Assembly: GCA_021234535.1 (NCBI GenBank)
Contig: CM037849.1
Span: 11,637,526-11,701,525 of the forward strand
From: Stichopus chloronotus
Taxonomy: Eukaryota > Echinodermata > Holothuroidea > Aspidochirotida > Stichopodidae
DNA length: 64,000 bases
Direction of reading: 5' to 3'
In this document: piece after piece, positions 11,785-44,989 of the stretch
Layout: each line of letters starts with the position of its first letter
Numbering within the stretch: the stretch's first letter is position 1
The notes under the pieces: model-generated
Database searches by the model: none
What the model was told of the DNA's origin: nothing
What the model saw: the letters and a program-made list of their open reading frames with translations, nothing else
Program-made: the position numbers and the translations under genes

Positions 11785-12404
11785 TGTACTCCTTACCGCA
11801 TCATGGATGTGTCCAAGCAAAATAAAATTCAGACTTTATGTTGATTTTAATACAATTTTTCTATCAAAGGTTTCTAAGTTAATGTTTTCTAAGTTATATA
11901 TTATGTAGCTGTGTTGTTATGTTCAACAATCTGGTCTCGCCGAAAGTCACTTTCGTGAGTCGAGGGCAGTAGATTGTAATAACAGAGAATTGTACTCCTT
12001 ATCCGCATCATGGATGTGTCCAAGCAAAATAAAATTCAGACTTTATATTGATTTTAATACAATTTTTCTATCAAAGGTTTCTAAGTTAATGTCCTCTAAG
12101 TTATATATTATGTAGCTGTGTTGTTATGTTCAACAATCTGGTCTCACCGAAAGTCACTTTCGTGAGTAGAGGGCAGTAGATTGTAATAACAGAGAATTGT
12201 ACTCCTTACCGCATCATGGATGTGTCCAAGCAAAATAAAATTCAGACTTTATATTGATTTTAATACAATTTTTCTATCAAAGGTTTCTAAGTTAATGTCC
12301 TCTAAGTTATATATTATGTAGCTGTGTTGTTATGTTCAACAATCTGGTCTCACCGAAAGTCACTTTCGTGAGTAGAGGGCAGTAGATTGTAATAATAGAG
12401 AGCG
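11785..12404 (+). repeat. Three-copy 206-bp tandem satellite
   Basis: Units start at 11785, 11991 and 12198, each opening TGTACTCCTTA. They contain CGCATCATGGATGTGTCC, AATAAAATTCAGACTTTAT and GTAGCTGTGTTGTTATG. Each ends near a short inverted repeat (CGAAAG-TCA-CTTTCG) and GGGCAGTAGATTGTAATAA. Units 2 and 3 are nearly identical and unit 1 differs at a few bases, suggesting recent amplification. No open frame spans the unit. A 17-base C run follows at 12442. Confidence 0.95.
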
Positions 12405-13005
12405 AGACCGTTAGCCGCGCAGAAATAGACCGGTCGATTTGCCCCCCCCCCCCCCCCCTCCATGCAAGTTCTCCCTGAAGGGAAAGTCGTATTCGTCACC
12501 AAATACTTATCAGGTCACCCCCTTGAACCAACTGACGTCGTCATATGCCGTTGCGATATTTTTTTACTACAATTTTCAGGATAGCATAAAACAATTTTCA
12601 CACGATGGCAAAAACTGTTACAGCCAAAATGTAGGCAAGTTGTGGGAAGCTGGAAAACTTGAAGTAGTATACCGCCATCATTCATAAACCGAGACGTTCG
12701 GATAATCATTTTGTGCTCAATGTCCGTGCTAATTGATGTAAAGGTATGTCCTAGTTTGAGTTTAGTCATAAAGATATTTCTTTTGATTAAAATTTTTTTC
12801 CAACTGACTTACATACACTTGTCATTTTACTGGTCAAGTAAAATGTTTGCTCTAAATTTTGAGAGGAAACAAGATTAAAGATGAGAATACATACGGGTAA
12901 ATCAATAAACACAAACGATATAACAAGAAATGTAAAGTCACTCACCAGACAACACCAAAATGAATATGATATGTCAATGACGCAAGATCAAATTACCATT
13001 GTAAT

Positions 13006-13100
13006 CAGTGGAGTAGCCACTATGGGGAAGGGGCCAAATTTGTCCCACCTGGAATTTTCTTATTTGAGGGGGATTTGGCAAAATTAGAGAAATTTGGTCA
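13006..13100. mobile_element. Possible transposon terminus
   Basis: CAGTGGAGTAGCC followed by a G-rich stretch resembles the CAGTGGCGTAGCC-type ends seen in families D and E of this window. Only one end is recognisable. Confidence 0.25.
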
Positions 13101-14324
13101 AATATACTTTCCCATCCCTGTTTTTTAGGAAAAGAAATTGCAAAACGTTTCCATCCATAGTTCACGCCAGATGTCCTGTGTCACTGCCACATGAAGCATG
13201 CCAGAGTCGCGTTCCACCGAAATCCCTTCTTTATGTCTCTCTTTGTTTCAATCGTGCAAAATGCAATTGTCTCTTTGAAATTGCAATTGGTTAAGTCAGA
13301 TAGGACAGAATTGGGAAAATGGTCTAGAACTATTTCAAAACTGCACAGTTTAATCACATTGTCATTCTGAACTAGGCATACTCGGTGAAGGTCTCAAATG
13401 AACTTTTCACTTGCAGTGCACAGCAAAATTAAAAAATAAAAGTGAAATCATTCCTTGAAAAAATGGGAATTTCTGGAGGTATAGTCAGTTGAAGACTTTG
13501 CTGGCTGATGATGAAAGTTTTTCTCTCCAAACATGTCGCAACTTTGTATATAAAATAAATGTTAAAGCTGAGAAATGGTGTGTTCTCAATAATTTTCATT
13601 ACAAGCCTTGTACTTCGCAGACTCGTACATCGTAGTAAGGGAATGCTGTATGTATTAGTTTCTAGAATTGTATGGGATATATCAATAAGTTACTGGAAGA
13701 AGAAAACACTACCATGTTAACATAAGACTATAAACTAACACTCTTTGGCAAAAATTGCATCGGCATGGCAGTGTCAGGGTAACACTGCCACATTATCCTG
13801 CCAATGCAATACTTCCATTCTTAGAGGCCATCGAACTTTACGCACCTTGTTCAGTGAGATTTAACACATGCATGCGCGTACGCGTGTACGTAGATATCGA
13901 GAGTGCGTCAAAACTATTTCCAGAAAACGCGTGAGCGTCACAGTATTCCTTATATCCGCACTCCCCGTCAATGTAGACCCTTTGCATGCCCTGAAAAGAG
14001 CGTTTTGCTTGCCTCAATATTTTATTCACCTTGCGTAAACATCTCGATTTCTTGAACAATTGTTCAGTAGATTTATATATGTATATGTTTGAAACATATA
14101 CTGAGATAAAGGTATTATCAACGCAGGGAAACTGACAGTGCTACCAGACGTAAACACTCAGCCCAGAGCTGGTTGTATAGGTTGAAATACAGTGTCACAT
14201 TCATGGAAAGGCAAATACGTGAAAGTTATGCTGACACCATGTAGTACCGGCACCTAGGCTAACACTGTATTATTATAGTATTATTTGTGTTATCATTACA
14301 GTAATTATGACATTTGCTCTTGAA

Positions 14325-15000
14325 CTGTGACGTCATCAGTCGGGTAGACACTACGTCTCACAACCAGACACCTACCCACCAAGTATGAAGTTCATCCGAA
14401 TTACCGTTTAGGAGGAGATCGTGACACACCTTTTAGAGCATTTTGTAAAAGTAGCCATATTCCGCGGGGATTCTTGAGGATTCAGAGAGATAATGGAGGA
14501 ATCAGTATTAGTTGGTTTCAACTCTGTACACTGAAGACTGATTAATCACGTGACACCAAAACAGCTGATTGGGAGCACACATCTAACACATTTTGCCTAT
14601 TTGACCTTTAATCACGTGACCTTTGACCTGGTGATGTCATCAATATTTTTAAAACTTCTCGTGTCGCCTACTTTCCATAATCGTAGTTTTGTAACTCTAC
14701 TAGGATATTCATTCTTTGAGATAATGCGGAAAAATGTGTTTCTCGTTTTTTATGACCTGTGACTTTGACCTATGACGTTCGATCTGGAGGACACTACACC
14801 TTATACCCGGGCACCTACCCACTAAGTTTGAGGTTCATCCGACTTACCGTATAGGAGGATTCATGTAATTTGTATACCATCAGGTACCTCCACATAAGGG
14901 CTACTTGCCCACCAAGTTTCGGTTGAATGCTACAAGGGGTGTAAGGTGGGCTTCCATTGAAGTGTCATTTTGGGGGACTTCAACCGCTCAAATAAGTACA
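14325..15000 (+). repeat. Dispersed repeat family A, degenerate copy
   Basis: Two or three related segments repeat the phrase order CACTAC..(C)ACCTACCCAC(C/T)AAGT, (T)TCATCCGA(A/C)TTACCGT and TAGGAGGA, near 14340-14420 and 14770-14850. They are interspersed with TGACCTTTAATCACGTGACC and TTTGACCT-type motifs. The same wording occurs at 34250-35520 and 57025-57890. No coding capacity. Confidence 0.6.
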
Positions 15001-17389
15001 ATATCTCCCCCCCCCCCCCACCTGCATGCTACTTATAGGGATGAGATAATAATTGTACCAAAAAAAAAAAGAAGAAAAAAAACAAAAACAAACAAACGTG
15101 AGCACATATGACTCCATTGATTCCAGTGTCACACCTACCCCTAAAATACAACTATGATTCGTTTCGTGCATAAAATATTGTCGCGCCATTTTGGGAATGA
15201 ATCGACGCTTCATAGAGACCCTGCAGTCTAAAGCCCAAGTCCATGAAACAAGGTTGTTTGATTTTTCTCAAAGACGTGTAATTTTCTGTGTATGACGGTA
15301 TTCGCATCATATTTTGTTTTTCTTTGGCCATGGCCGACGTGTGTCAACTACATATGTCAGTGCAAGCTGCAATCACAGTAATCTAAGATTTTCGGATGGA
15401 AATTAAAACTGTTTGTGTAATCTGCTGACGCAATTATGACGTCACTCTGGCGTTCACCGAGTCTTTGCTCTACTGGTACCGCAAAGTGATTCGCCACAGC
15501 TTAGGAACGTCTCTGTCAGTGACACCACTGATGACACGAAAGAGGGCACCAAAAGTGCAATTTCCAGTAAATATGTGGCGCCCTTGTGACACTAGAGGAA
15601 GAAATAGAATTTGCACAATTTAGGAAAAGTAATAACTTTAAGTTTGTGCCAAAACAGGAGTCATATATAAAATCTCGATTTTGGACTGAGGCTGGATTTT
15701 GGAGTGAGGCTTACAAAACGATATGTTTCATATAATCCATTCAGATACTACACCATTGTGAGGATACATTTCAAAATGGTGTCACCATTCAAAATGGTGT
15801 CAGAAGCATGAGAATGTTTGTGGTGTCCATGCAGAGTGAGGAGTATCTTCTCGATTGAATGTAGATTGTTTGATTGGTTTGCATGGTATGTGATAATAAC
15901 GTTGTCAAAGTACGGTCAAAAGGGATGAACAGTTGTTATAAATGTAATAGAGTTGACCATAGAAGTTGGGAAATGAAGTAAAACATACATCGGATATCTA
16001 CTTTGATATCTTACATTTCTATAGACTTTGATGACAACGTGGTGTCATAACACAGCACATTACTGATTTCATGACGTATTGTATGTAATGCCCGTTTTTG
16101 AAACGGAGATCTTGGGCCTTCAGTCAATTCCCATAAATGAGGGCGGTAGAGGCAAATAGGGGAGTGTGTATCTCTGGAGAAAGCATCCATTTCATAAGTT
16201 TTAGAATGATGCAATCAAGCGCCGAATGGAACCAATTTTTTTTTTTGGGGGGGGGGTCATGATTGGGTGGCGGGAAGGATTCATGTGGCTGACCTATTAC
16301 GTAATGTCAAAGGTAATGTGTGCATTCTGTCATTAAAATGTCATGTAACATTCGACTCCAACGAACATTATCATTCATTGATGGGGGAGGGTTATCAGAT
16401 GAAAAGACGGCATTTTACATTTTCGGCCCGATGGGTAAATAAAAATAATACTTGGAAAGATACGCAGCTTCTGTCTACAAATGTTCTCAAGAATATTGAT
16501 TTAAATGTGTACACATTAGGATTCTCACCCAGTCCAAAGAAAAATGTATAAACTCTCGCAGATGAATTTCCAAATGTTAATCTTGACTTGCAGACGCTTA
16601 TTACACTTACTTTGAATTGGTTAATTTACATATTAATAAAATTGGGTATTGATTCAGAGCAGGTGAACATGCTGAGAGTAAGAAACGTACAGAATACCAT
16701 TTTTGGAGGGAAAAAAAGACTAACACGAATAACCTTTGCAGAGAGAAACAGAGAATTATGTTACCAACTCAGATTTCTAACAGGAGCAAACAAAAAAGTG
16801 AGAGATTTCGATTTCATCGCCTTTTCTTCACACAGTTTCTTCCGCACTGTTGGTTAACCACTCAGCACACATACTTCTGAACTGATAGAAGCTTCTGGAC
16901 TTTACACCCTATGGCATGCCTCATATTTCTTATAATATTAGATTTTGATCGTGGGCTGTTACGTCATGAGAAAGCAAAATGGTCTTCTGCAACGATAATT
17001 TTCTTTCATGCCATCAGATTCAAATTTCACATTTTCAGTTTCGATGTCCCAGCTGTATGTCTTGATACTGCAGAAACGTCATAATCTCTTTCATTGTCTT
17101 ATCAAATATTAACTAGTATTTAGTCAGTGATATCACATAATCTTTTTCACACAACTTAAAAAAAAGAGTTCTCTGTACAAGTACAACGAGGGCCCCATTG
17201 CAGAATATGTGCTCCACATACATCTACTGTGGCAGAATGAAGTATCCACGAGGATGGTTAGTGACAGCCCCAGGATCACAGATTCCTCAAGCTTTCAAAG
17301 ACCAATAAGGGTTTTGTTACAAGTTTGTCCATGAGACAATTGAAATCGTATAAACAGAGCTTTAGCTAAATTCCGATTTGATTTAGAGC

Positions 17390-18000
17390 GTATAACGCAG
17401 TGTAATGAAATTTGCTAATGGAGATGGAGTTCCAATTGTAAATACCACAATACAGGTCTGTCAGTGGCACATACCACCCTACAGAAAGTCCAGTTTTGCA
17501 TCAGTGGAAATTGTTTGTGGAAAAAAAAGTGAGTTTGGAGAGGACACTGAACAACATTTTGCTAGTTTGTTGTCCCTTGGACTGTTGGCAAACTGATTCA
17601 AATTGACTAAATGATCAGCAACACACAACACCGGACACCGCGATAATTTTCTTTCAACATGGACTGTTGCTTGTTCGAAGGTTACCAATGTTTACCTGGA
17701 CTCTGCAGGTAGACATTTTTCAATTAACAACATTCTTCCTGCAAAGTTAAGGAGAGGCATAAAACACACGCCATGATAGACCATGGCGTCAGCTATCTCA
17801 AAAAATGTCGGGAATCTATTATGAAATGTACTTTCCAAGCGTAAGGGGCGACGGTAGCTAGTCTAGTAAGTCAACGGAAGAACTGTGGTGTGCGAAGTTT
17901 AATCGAAACGATTTTCAATTGTTCGCCATATATTTTATAACCTGTACAACGCTTTCAGTTACACACTTGAGCTAGCTACAACACAAACACTATACGGAAA
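17390..18000 (+). repeat. Dispersed repeat family B, longest contiguous copy
   Basis: The left half (TGTAATGAAATTTGCTAATGG through ACACCGGACACCGC) recurs at 46280-46520. The right half (GAAGGTTACCAATGTTTACC through CACAAACACTATACGGAAA) recurs at 53250-53585. A 63-codon frame at 17405-17596 lies in the left half. It is interrupted in the 46-kb copy, so it is probably not a conserved gene, although a remnant of element coding cannot be excluded. Confidence 0.8.
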
Positions 18001-20676
18001 TTACAATTTTCTAACCCTATACACACCCCATGGGTATCAATGACAAAATTTGGATTTTTGAGGGACCGAAAAGGCATATTTGAATAGATAGTCAACAATC
18101 ACTGGTCACTGACTTCCTTATAAGAAAAAACAGATCATAAATTATCACCAATAAAAACAAAATAAACAAAAAAAAAGAGAAACATGTAGATTTATTCTGC
18201 TCTAATGATGGTATTATAAATTTGAAGTAGATGTACATAATAGCAAAATTTGGCCAAACTGTTATATCCACACAAATTAAAACCAGAGCAATGATCATTG
18301 ATAATGATAAACATATTTGCTACCAAGTTATTGATGGCACTATTTGATTTCATCTTGAAATACAGCCTTATGAACACTGAACAATATTTCGTCTGTTAGT
18401 TAAATTATTTCATTAAAGTATATACGTCTTCTACAGCTGAAATCATCTAATATGATGAAAAGAAAGATTATCATAGGTGTACGTGATATGGTTTACTTGG
18501 TTACTTTGCAATTATGCTAAATATGTTCATGTTTGCAAATCATGTATATTTACACTCTTACCATGTATTTCACGAATTATCGCACATTTAAAGACAGCAC
18601 TTGTCAAATGAACCGTACAGTATTTATTAACTTCACTTCTATTATATCGCTTTTTTAAATATATTAAACATAAAAATAATGTCCAAGTCACATATTAAAC
18701 TTTCACTACCGTGTCAACATTTTAACATGTATCTCAATAGCTACCACATATTCAAAACAACACTCTTTTACTAGTCACTTTCAAACTTTATGTTATACAC
18801 CAACTGCACACTTTGCATGTCACTTTAATCTGGTGAACTTAATTGTTGACTATACACGCTATGTATTTTAAAAGTACCAAGTCACATATTTAAAATCATT
18901 GTATGTTCACACTTCACCCATCGAGTCAACCAATAAGGGACAGGGGGACATGTCCCACCACCCCTCTAGAGGAGGGGTGCAAACTAATAAATATCTCCCC
19001 ACTGATGTGCTCGACGTATACATTTAATTTCCCGCTGGTTTAAGCGTATCAATGTATCGATAGATTATCAGATCTTTCTTTGCTTAATACCTTTTCTTTA
19101 CGATTAAAGTCATAATTTGGGCTGTCTTTAATATTTTCCTGATTATTCAGTGGAGGCAGATATTTTGTGAACTGATCTAAGCGGCTCTCCTTTGTTAACA
19201 AGAACAGATTCAGGTCATTTGGATGTATCACAGTGGTAAGGTATCATTTTGAAGATATAGAAAAACAATTTCTTCTCAGAGAAGTCTATAAGAGATAGTG
19301 TCATGTATTCCTATAGCCACAGTGGCTACGCTACTGATATCAATCCTCAGGCGGCCCGGTTCATCACAACGCAGGCCGTCGATGGTGCACGTAAGTACAA
19401 GAATGGAAAAAATCTTTTAATGGAAATCAGTTATGTTGAAAATGGCCTGGAATTGTCTGTACGATCTGGCAAATATTTCTTGTAAAACTTTTCTACTTTT
19501 GCTATGGGCCATCGAATAAGGATGCTCCCCTTAGGTTGTGACAAAGTTATTATTTTAAAAAAGGTTTGCACCTTTACACCTTGCTTGAGCGCAACTGCGC
19601 AGCCACGATTTAGCGCGTCCGTCCAATATATTTTGACCACAAGAATATAAATGAAATTAAAACCGCAGTTTAGCTACATTTATTTGTAGAGAGTACGGTG
19701 TGGTGTAAAAAAAAATAGAATAAATGACCTCAAGAGAGCCATTACCGGTGACCTGGGACGTTTTTCCGGCAAAGTTTTCCGGTGCGCTTCACGGCAACCG
19801 ATGACAGCCGGTCAACGAATGGTGGCGCTCCGCTTAGATGCCATCAACTGACGACGGCCTTTTTGTATAGTACTGACCTAGCGGTGTGCGCAAAAAGGGC
19901 TTCGCACAGGCAAGGTAAAAATCCTGGACAGGCGTCTGATAACCCCATCACAGACATATGGCAAGATGACCCCCTCCCCCTCCCACGATTAAGTCTTTTT
20001 CGAGTGAAATCTGTAATATTGAAAATGGGCCTGCGAAATTGCCTCTAGCAATAAGAGTGAATTTCACCCGAGGGGAGTGAAAATTATCCAAGCGCGATAT
20101 TTCATTCCATGCGTATGTCATATTGTATAGCATTGACTAAACAGTTCGCACGTGACTTCATTTCTAATCCATACACCCGATATTTCACTTGAATGTCTTT
20201 AAAGACAATTCAAACATACAAACAGACCGACCGACAGAACGAACGAACAAACAAACAAACAAACAAATAGTTTCTGACTGCAACAAAACTAAAAAACTTC
20301 CATCAATCATAACAGTTTTCTTCTTTTTCATTTACTTTGAAGAACATTTTAATTTCTATAAATCACTTTTGCAGTTTCCTAATTTGCTACTCCTTTTTCA
20401 TTTCATGTTTCATAATTTTTCTTCAAAGCATTCATAACATTTTACCGATCGCCGGTTTGTTTTTGTCAAAGAAACGAACAAAATTATTTGACTCTGTATA
20501 AAAAGATGCGCAACTGCCTAATCTAGAGGGTAACTGAGTTAGAGGTAACGAAAGGGTCAGTTCAATGAGACATTTACTTTGGATTAGTGCCACATTTTAG
20601 TAAAACGTTGCGGTAATTATGTTGCATTGTCAAGACTTACAGACTTTTACAGTGGCGTTCAAGTTGTTTAGGGATG

Positions 20677-20933
20677 TCATAGCACGCGAAATATCTTCAT
20701 CGTAACATCTTTTATGTTTGAATATGACGGACTATCGCCTGGCTCAGTTCTCCATGTTATACTTGAATCAGAATCCACAGCAGCGTTGTAGTCACCATTG
20801 AGGTTACATTCTGTACAATTTCCACACCACCAGGCAGCGTGAAATAAAATAGCACAATTGTCGCTGGTTTCATCGTTGTCTCTGTCGAAGATACTGAAGG
20901 TATCATTCCGGTGATCTGTCATGCGATCTCGTG
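20677..20933 (-). CDS. Fibrinogen-related (FReD) protein, terminal exon
   Basis: This 84-codon C-terminal exon starts after acceptor CTTCACTCAACAG and ends at TGA (complement of 20679-20677). It shows the signature of the last part of a fibrinogen C-terminal domain. FDRDND is the calcium-site acidic loop. DNCA, then FHAAWW, then CTECNLNGDY match the invariant NCA..WW..C...NLNG.Y block, including the disulphide pair. SITWR..YS.I.DVTMKI matches the domain's closing strand. FReD proteins (ficolin, tenascin, angiopoietin and invertebrate FREP types) are secreted and often bind carbohydrates or act in immunity. There is an additional Cys beside WW. Upstream exons would lie at higher coordinates on this strand; only a degenerate candidate at 21914-22009 is visible, so the gene may be a fragment or pseudogene. 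Confidence 0.72.
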
Positions 20934-21913
20934 CTGTTGAGTGAAGTATAGGATATCATCCATCGGTGATAAAAACCGCCAATGAAATTGAAATCTTGTA
21001 CGGTAGTGATGATAATTATGTTGATGATGATCATTGTATGTGTTATTGATCGAACCAATGTTATGTCATGTTTCGTGGCCTCCTTAATTGTTCTCATCAT
21101 ATCATTGCCTTGCTCAAGTGCCGGGCATCAATCTAGCTAACCACATTTCCATGGGAAAGTAAATGGAAATTAACATTCCAAAAAAGAAAGACTGTGAGTA
21201 TATTATCAAAGCGTAGTAGAAAAAGTTTACCGATTCCTTGCACCGAGATCAATCATAAGAAAAGATTATGAATAGCAAAGTAAGCTGACCTCGGTGTATA
21301 TAGTATATGTACTTATACAGAAATGTCAGCTAAAAGTGGCAAATTTTAGTAAACTCTGAGGGGAAATCAATTATTACCTTAGCTTGACCCTTTTTATAGT
21401 AGGGTAAAATCCCAATGAACCCCGGCCAATTTTGGGAATTGATGGGTGCTGCACTCTGCCAGTGGAAAAAAAAAAAAAAATAATTGCGGTTTCATTGGCG
21501 TACGTTTTCAGATCAGTAAAGTTCAAATCAGACTATAAACTTAAACCATCACTTTTCGTAACAGTTTATGTAATGCTAGGAACATCATACCCACAGATCT
21601 TAACTTCGATAACAGGTTTAGTAGCGTCGGGTCGTGGTAGCCCGTATATCATGCCCAAAGTTTGACTAACTTGTAAATCATGGCTTCAACGAGAGGTCTC
21701 TTAGTGAATCATAAACGAGGAGGTTCATAACAATGCCGACTTGATATGAACTGTCGTGTGAAGGGGTACCCCAAAAGACGAGAACTATATGTGAGAGCGT
21801 TTCTAATTTAAGATAGCTAGAGCCTTCGTAATTATAGTCTTCAACCAACATTTAATTGAACCTCTGGGTAATTTGTTTCTTTCCTTGAAATCCTTGCATC
21901 ACATATTCAACCA

Positions 21914-22009
21914 TGCAAGTTCATCCATTGTTACCTTTCCCATTCTTCTAAAGCCCTGAAAATTGCGCTGAAATGAATTCTGGCTCTTGCTTGCATTGAG
22001 TGCTTTGTA
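21914..22009 (-). pseudogene. Degenerate FReD-like fragment
   Basis: The complement encodes SQNSFQRNFQGF then RRMGKVTMDELAWLN before a TGA. This resembles the FReD stretch F.RNW..Y..GFG..T.DEFWLGN, but the GFG region is disturbed and the WLGN end is altered. It lies about 1 kb upstream of the FReD terminal exon and on the same strand. I did not find the expected middle exon (Y.LRV.L.D..G) between them. Confidence 0.4.
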
Positions 22010-23622
22010 ACAGGTATCGTTACTGTTTTGGTGACAGAAGAAGATAGACAAGGGGCAAAAAACGTTCCAACAGTTGAAAGAGTTGGAGGGTGCGCACCTG
22101 GCCGATGAGCCGAGCCTTGAGAAGGGTTGGGGACTAGTCACAACCCTAAAGGAAAGAGACTGCACACTTCAGACAAGTCCAACCGTGATGTTGAAAGTGG
22201 TCGATCACGGCAACCGCGAGCAATTCCGTAAGAGACTGTCATTGCATTGTAGATGTTGTACATACCAAATGTGACATGTTAGGATAAGAGGCCAGTTGTT
22301 GGCAATGTTGATGCTCTTGTTAGGTTTATTTGAAGGTATAAATACATCACACCAATCTATTTCATAGAATAACTATCAGAAGCTTATGGGATGTCTCATG
22401 GAAAAGTAAATAAAATATAGCCTTCCTGTGCAAAACAAAGATTTCTATAGTAATGCCCACAATTAAGTTATAAAGGACTTCTTTTGGAGGTAATGAATGG
22501 AGTTATCAACAACTTGTGTGTTTTGTAAAGTACCGACGCCGTGCATGCAGAAAAGAAAACCTGTACAGAAAGATTATACAAAAAGAGAACAATGGAACAT
22601 GTAACTTTAACAGAAAGAAAAGTGAACATTGACAGGATGTGCCTTCGTTTCCTTATTCAATTTGGAGTTTATTTTGTCCTACTTGTTACTCTTTGTTCAC
22701 TTCTCTTTTCCATTGCCTCCTTCTTTCTCTCATGTAGCACAGCTTTAGTGTTAGTGTTTCGAATCCGGTCACTACACAACATTATATATGAAGCAGTTGT
22801 AATCACCTAAGTGTGACAGCAACTGTAATGTCGACCTAAAATCACTTGTGGTCGCCTAGCTCCAGTCGATTTCTACCCGTCTTTAGGCTAATCGCATTGC
22901 TCAGCACGCCCGTCACCAGTGCGGTAACTAGACCGTCACTCGGCAGATATATGAACCGATTTTTAACCGACATTGACCCTCCTCCTGGACGATATACCAG
23001 ATGTAAGGCGGGACATGGTCCGATCATCAGTCGATTTTTTTTTTAGCAATGACTTTCCGATGTTAGGACAGATTTTAATTCCGAATTAAAATAAACCCGG
23101 CGCCAGTCCGAGGGAAAGGGGGGGGGGGGATGTGAGTGTTTGTGAGTATTTGGGTGAGTGCGTAGTGTGTGGGGTGGTAGAGTTGTTGGTTAATTGTACA
23201 TTGATGTATACCGCGCACGTTTTGTTACGATGTTGACATATATATTATGTACCTGAAAAAAATTGTGAAGCTACATAAACTCTCTACAATCTCTAAGGAA
23301 TAGCATCAACATTTTCAATGAGCAAGTTCACTTGTTATTGAGCTTGAATAAAAGGAAAACGAGTTCAAGGTAAGCGTAATCTGCTCGTAGCCCTCCCTCC
23401 CTATCTGTGTCACTTCCACATGGTAAAGTTAATTTATACCTTCCTCAGATGTCGAAGTATTTGGCAATAATCTATAAAGGGGATATGAAGCCCTGGAATT
23501 GTTTGATAACGTCCATGTGCACCCTTAACACGTGATAACACCTAGGCGATAAAATAACACACATACATCAAATAAAAAAGAAAACAAAAGATCCCAATCC
23601 ACATTTGATGTTTTGTGACCAG
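22010..23622. other. Intergenic region upstream of plus-strand transferrin
   Basis: No supported exon. There is a 12-base G run at 23118-23129. The open frames on both strands near 22842-23046 overlap each other in a CG-containing stretch and have no recognisable domain. Confidence 0.5.
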
Positions 23623-23631
23623 TATAAAAGG
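23623..23631 (+). promoter_or_regulatory. TATA box of plus-strand transferrin gene
   Basis: TATAAAAGG lies 179 bases upstream of the ATG, so a start site near 23650-23655 and a leader of about 150 bases are expected. The block ATAAAAGGAGGCG is shared with the minus-strand paralogue's promoter, and the secreted gene at 61 kb also has TATAAAAGG. Confidence 0.7.
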
Positions 23632-23801
23632 AGGCGACACAGACACGATTATTGTCACTCTTAGCGCTCCAGAAGCTGGAGAGGAAGCTCTGCATCTACC
23701 AACGAGAAATTGTCGAAGAACAATTGAGACGTTAATCAGTTGTGTTTCTGTCTGCTTCTGTGCTTCTGATGAACCGTGAGGATAATTCTTAAAGTTGAAC
23801 A

Positions 23802-43795
<19,994 letters not shown>

Positions 43796-43907
43796 ACTGC
43801 TTTACCAAAACCATTCACCAATAGGAAATCCATATGAACACATAGGCCTAGCCTTTAATTAAGAAACTGATGACTCCTAACATCCAGTTTTCTAGAATGG
43901 TGGGTAA

Positions 43908-43913
43908 AATAAA
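43908..43913 (+). terminator. Polyadenylation signal, transferrin (proximal)
   Basis: AATAAA lies 113 bases after the stop codon. A second AATAAA at 44036-44041 followed by A-rich sequence gives an alternative 3' end. Confidence 0.55.
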
Positions 43914-44035
43914 ATGAAGGGGAGAAAAACCTCTTCAAATGAATAGTTTTGAAATAATTGTATTACCTCTGTTTAATAATTAGATGTTTCTGAAATATAT
44001 GCCCTACTTGAAATCTCATTTCTAATGTCTGACAA

Positions 44036-44041
44036 AATAAA
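44036..44041 (+). terminator. Polyadenylation signal, transferrin (distal)
   Basis: AATAAA about 240 bases after the stop, within GACAAAATAAAAACAAAC. Which signal is used cannot be told from sequence. Confidence 0.45.
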
Positions 44042-44989
44042 AACAAACAAACTGTAATAAGTTAAATCTCCATTTTCTGCAACCAGCTTTTTAACTCCTT
44101 TTTCTCTAACTAGACATTTCTAACTAAGTTAACGAAAAGAGAGAATTCAGTAGGTTTCATTAGCTTTCATTATCACACTTACTAGTGTAACCAAGGGGGA
44201 CACGTGACCAGGAACTCACACTAAAGTGTGCCTTCTTTTGTTTTGTACGTGTGTATGTGTGTGTATGAGCCCTTGTTTTCGGGTGGGATCGACGCCCGAA
44301 ACAATAGATTTTAGGTCCTCTGTAGAAAATTCAGTAGATTTCTCCGGTCCTCTCAACATCAACAATAGACAGTCTATTGTTAAGGCTAGGATTTAGGGAG
44401 AAAAAACAAAAGAAAGCACAATAAAGTCCTCGGAATGAATGGAAAGCTGTGTGTGTGTGTTTGTGTATGGAGGAAGGGATGTGACTATTACCTTTATCCT
44501 CCCTTGAATAATTTGAGCAACTTTAATTTTGGAGGATTTGAGAATTAGCGTTAGGGTTGGGGATTATTTGAATCGAACGCTGTGAGGTTTCTGTTTGTGG
44601 CTCATTCGTTGTATACCAATAGGTTTCAGCAAATGATATAGCTTGAAATAAAGGCATACTGGAATTTAGACTGCATGGGAATATACATATCAAATTCTTA
44701 ATTGTTGGATTAAAATACAGTCTAAAGTGTTTACAGTAATATAATAGTAATATAATATATATATATATATAATATATATTCTACTCCTTAAGAGAGATAG
44801 AAGTGTCTTTAAATTGATTTTATGCTTGCCATTTGTTACACAGCCATGATCACACTCCTGCTGAAAAAAAAGACCTTGAAACTTAAATTAATATTGTTGT
44901 ATTCTCAACAGAGGTTAGGCAGATTGGTCTGACAAGTTTGCTCAACAAAATCTCGGATAACACTCTAAATGAGGATGGGTAGTAGTAAA

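Larger units (their letters stand above)
4309..20676. other. Intergenic region between divergent transferrin genes (left part)
   Basis: No exon with convincing protein similarity and splice sites was found over about 16 kb. It holds dispersed repeats (families A-D, listed separately), a 206-bp satellite, an (AG)n tract, and C or G runs at 5283, 9147, 9511, 11373, 12442, 15007 and 16247. Short open frames near 8062, 12881, 16267 and 16588 have no recognisable domain and sit in sequence of ordinary non-coding composition. Confidence 0.6.

Noticed and set aside
16267..16857. Two consecutive forward frames of about 90 codons
   Set aside because: No ATG at the claimed 5' ends, no recognised domain, and ordinary AT-rich composition. 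Kept as non-coding.
22842..23046. Overlapping open frames on both strands in a CG-containing stretch
   Set aside because: Both frames are open by composition; neither has a domain, splice sites or a promoter.
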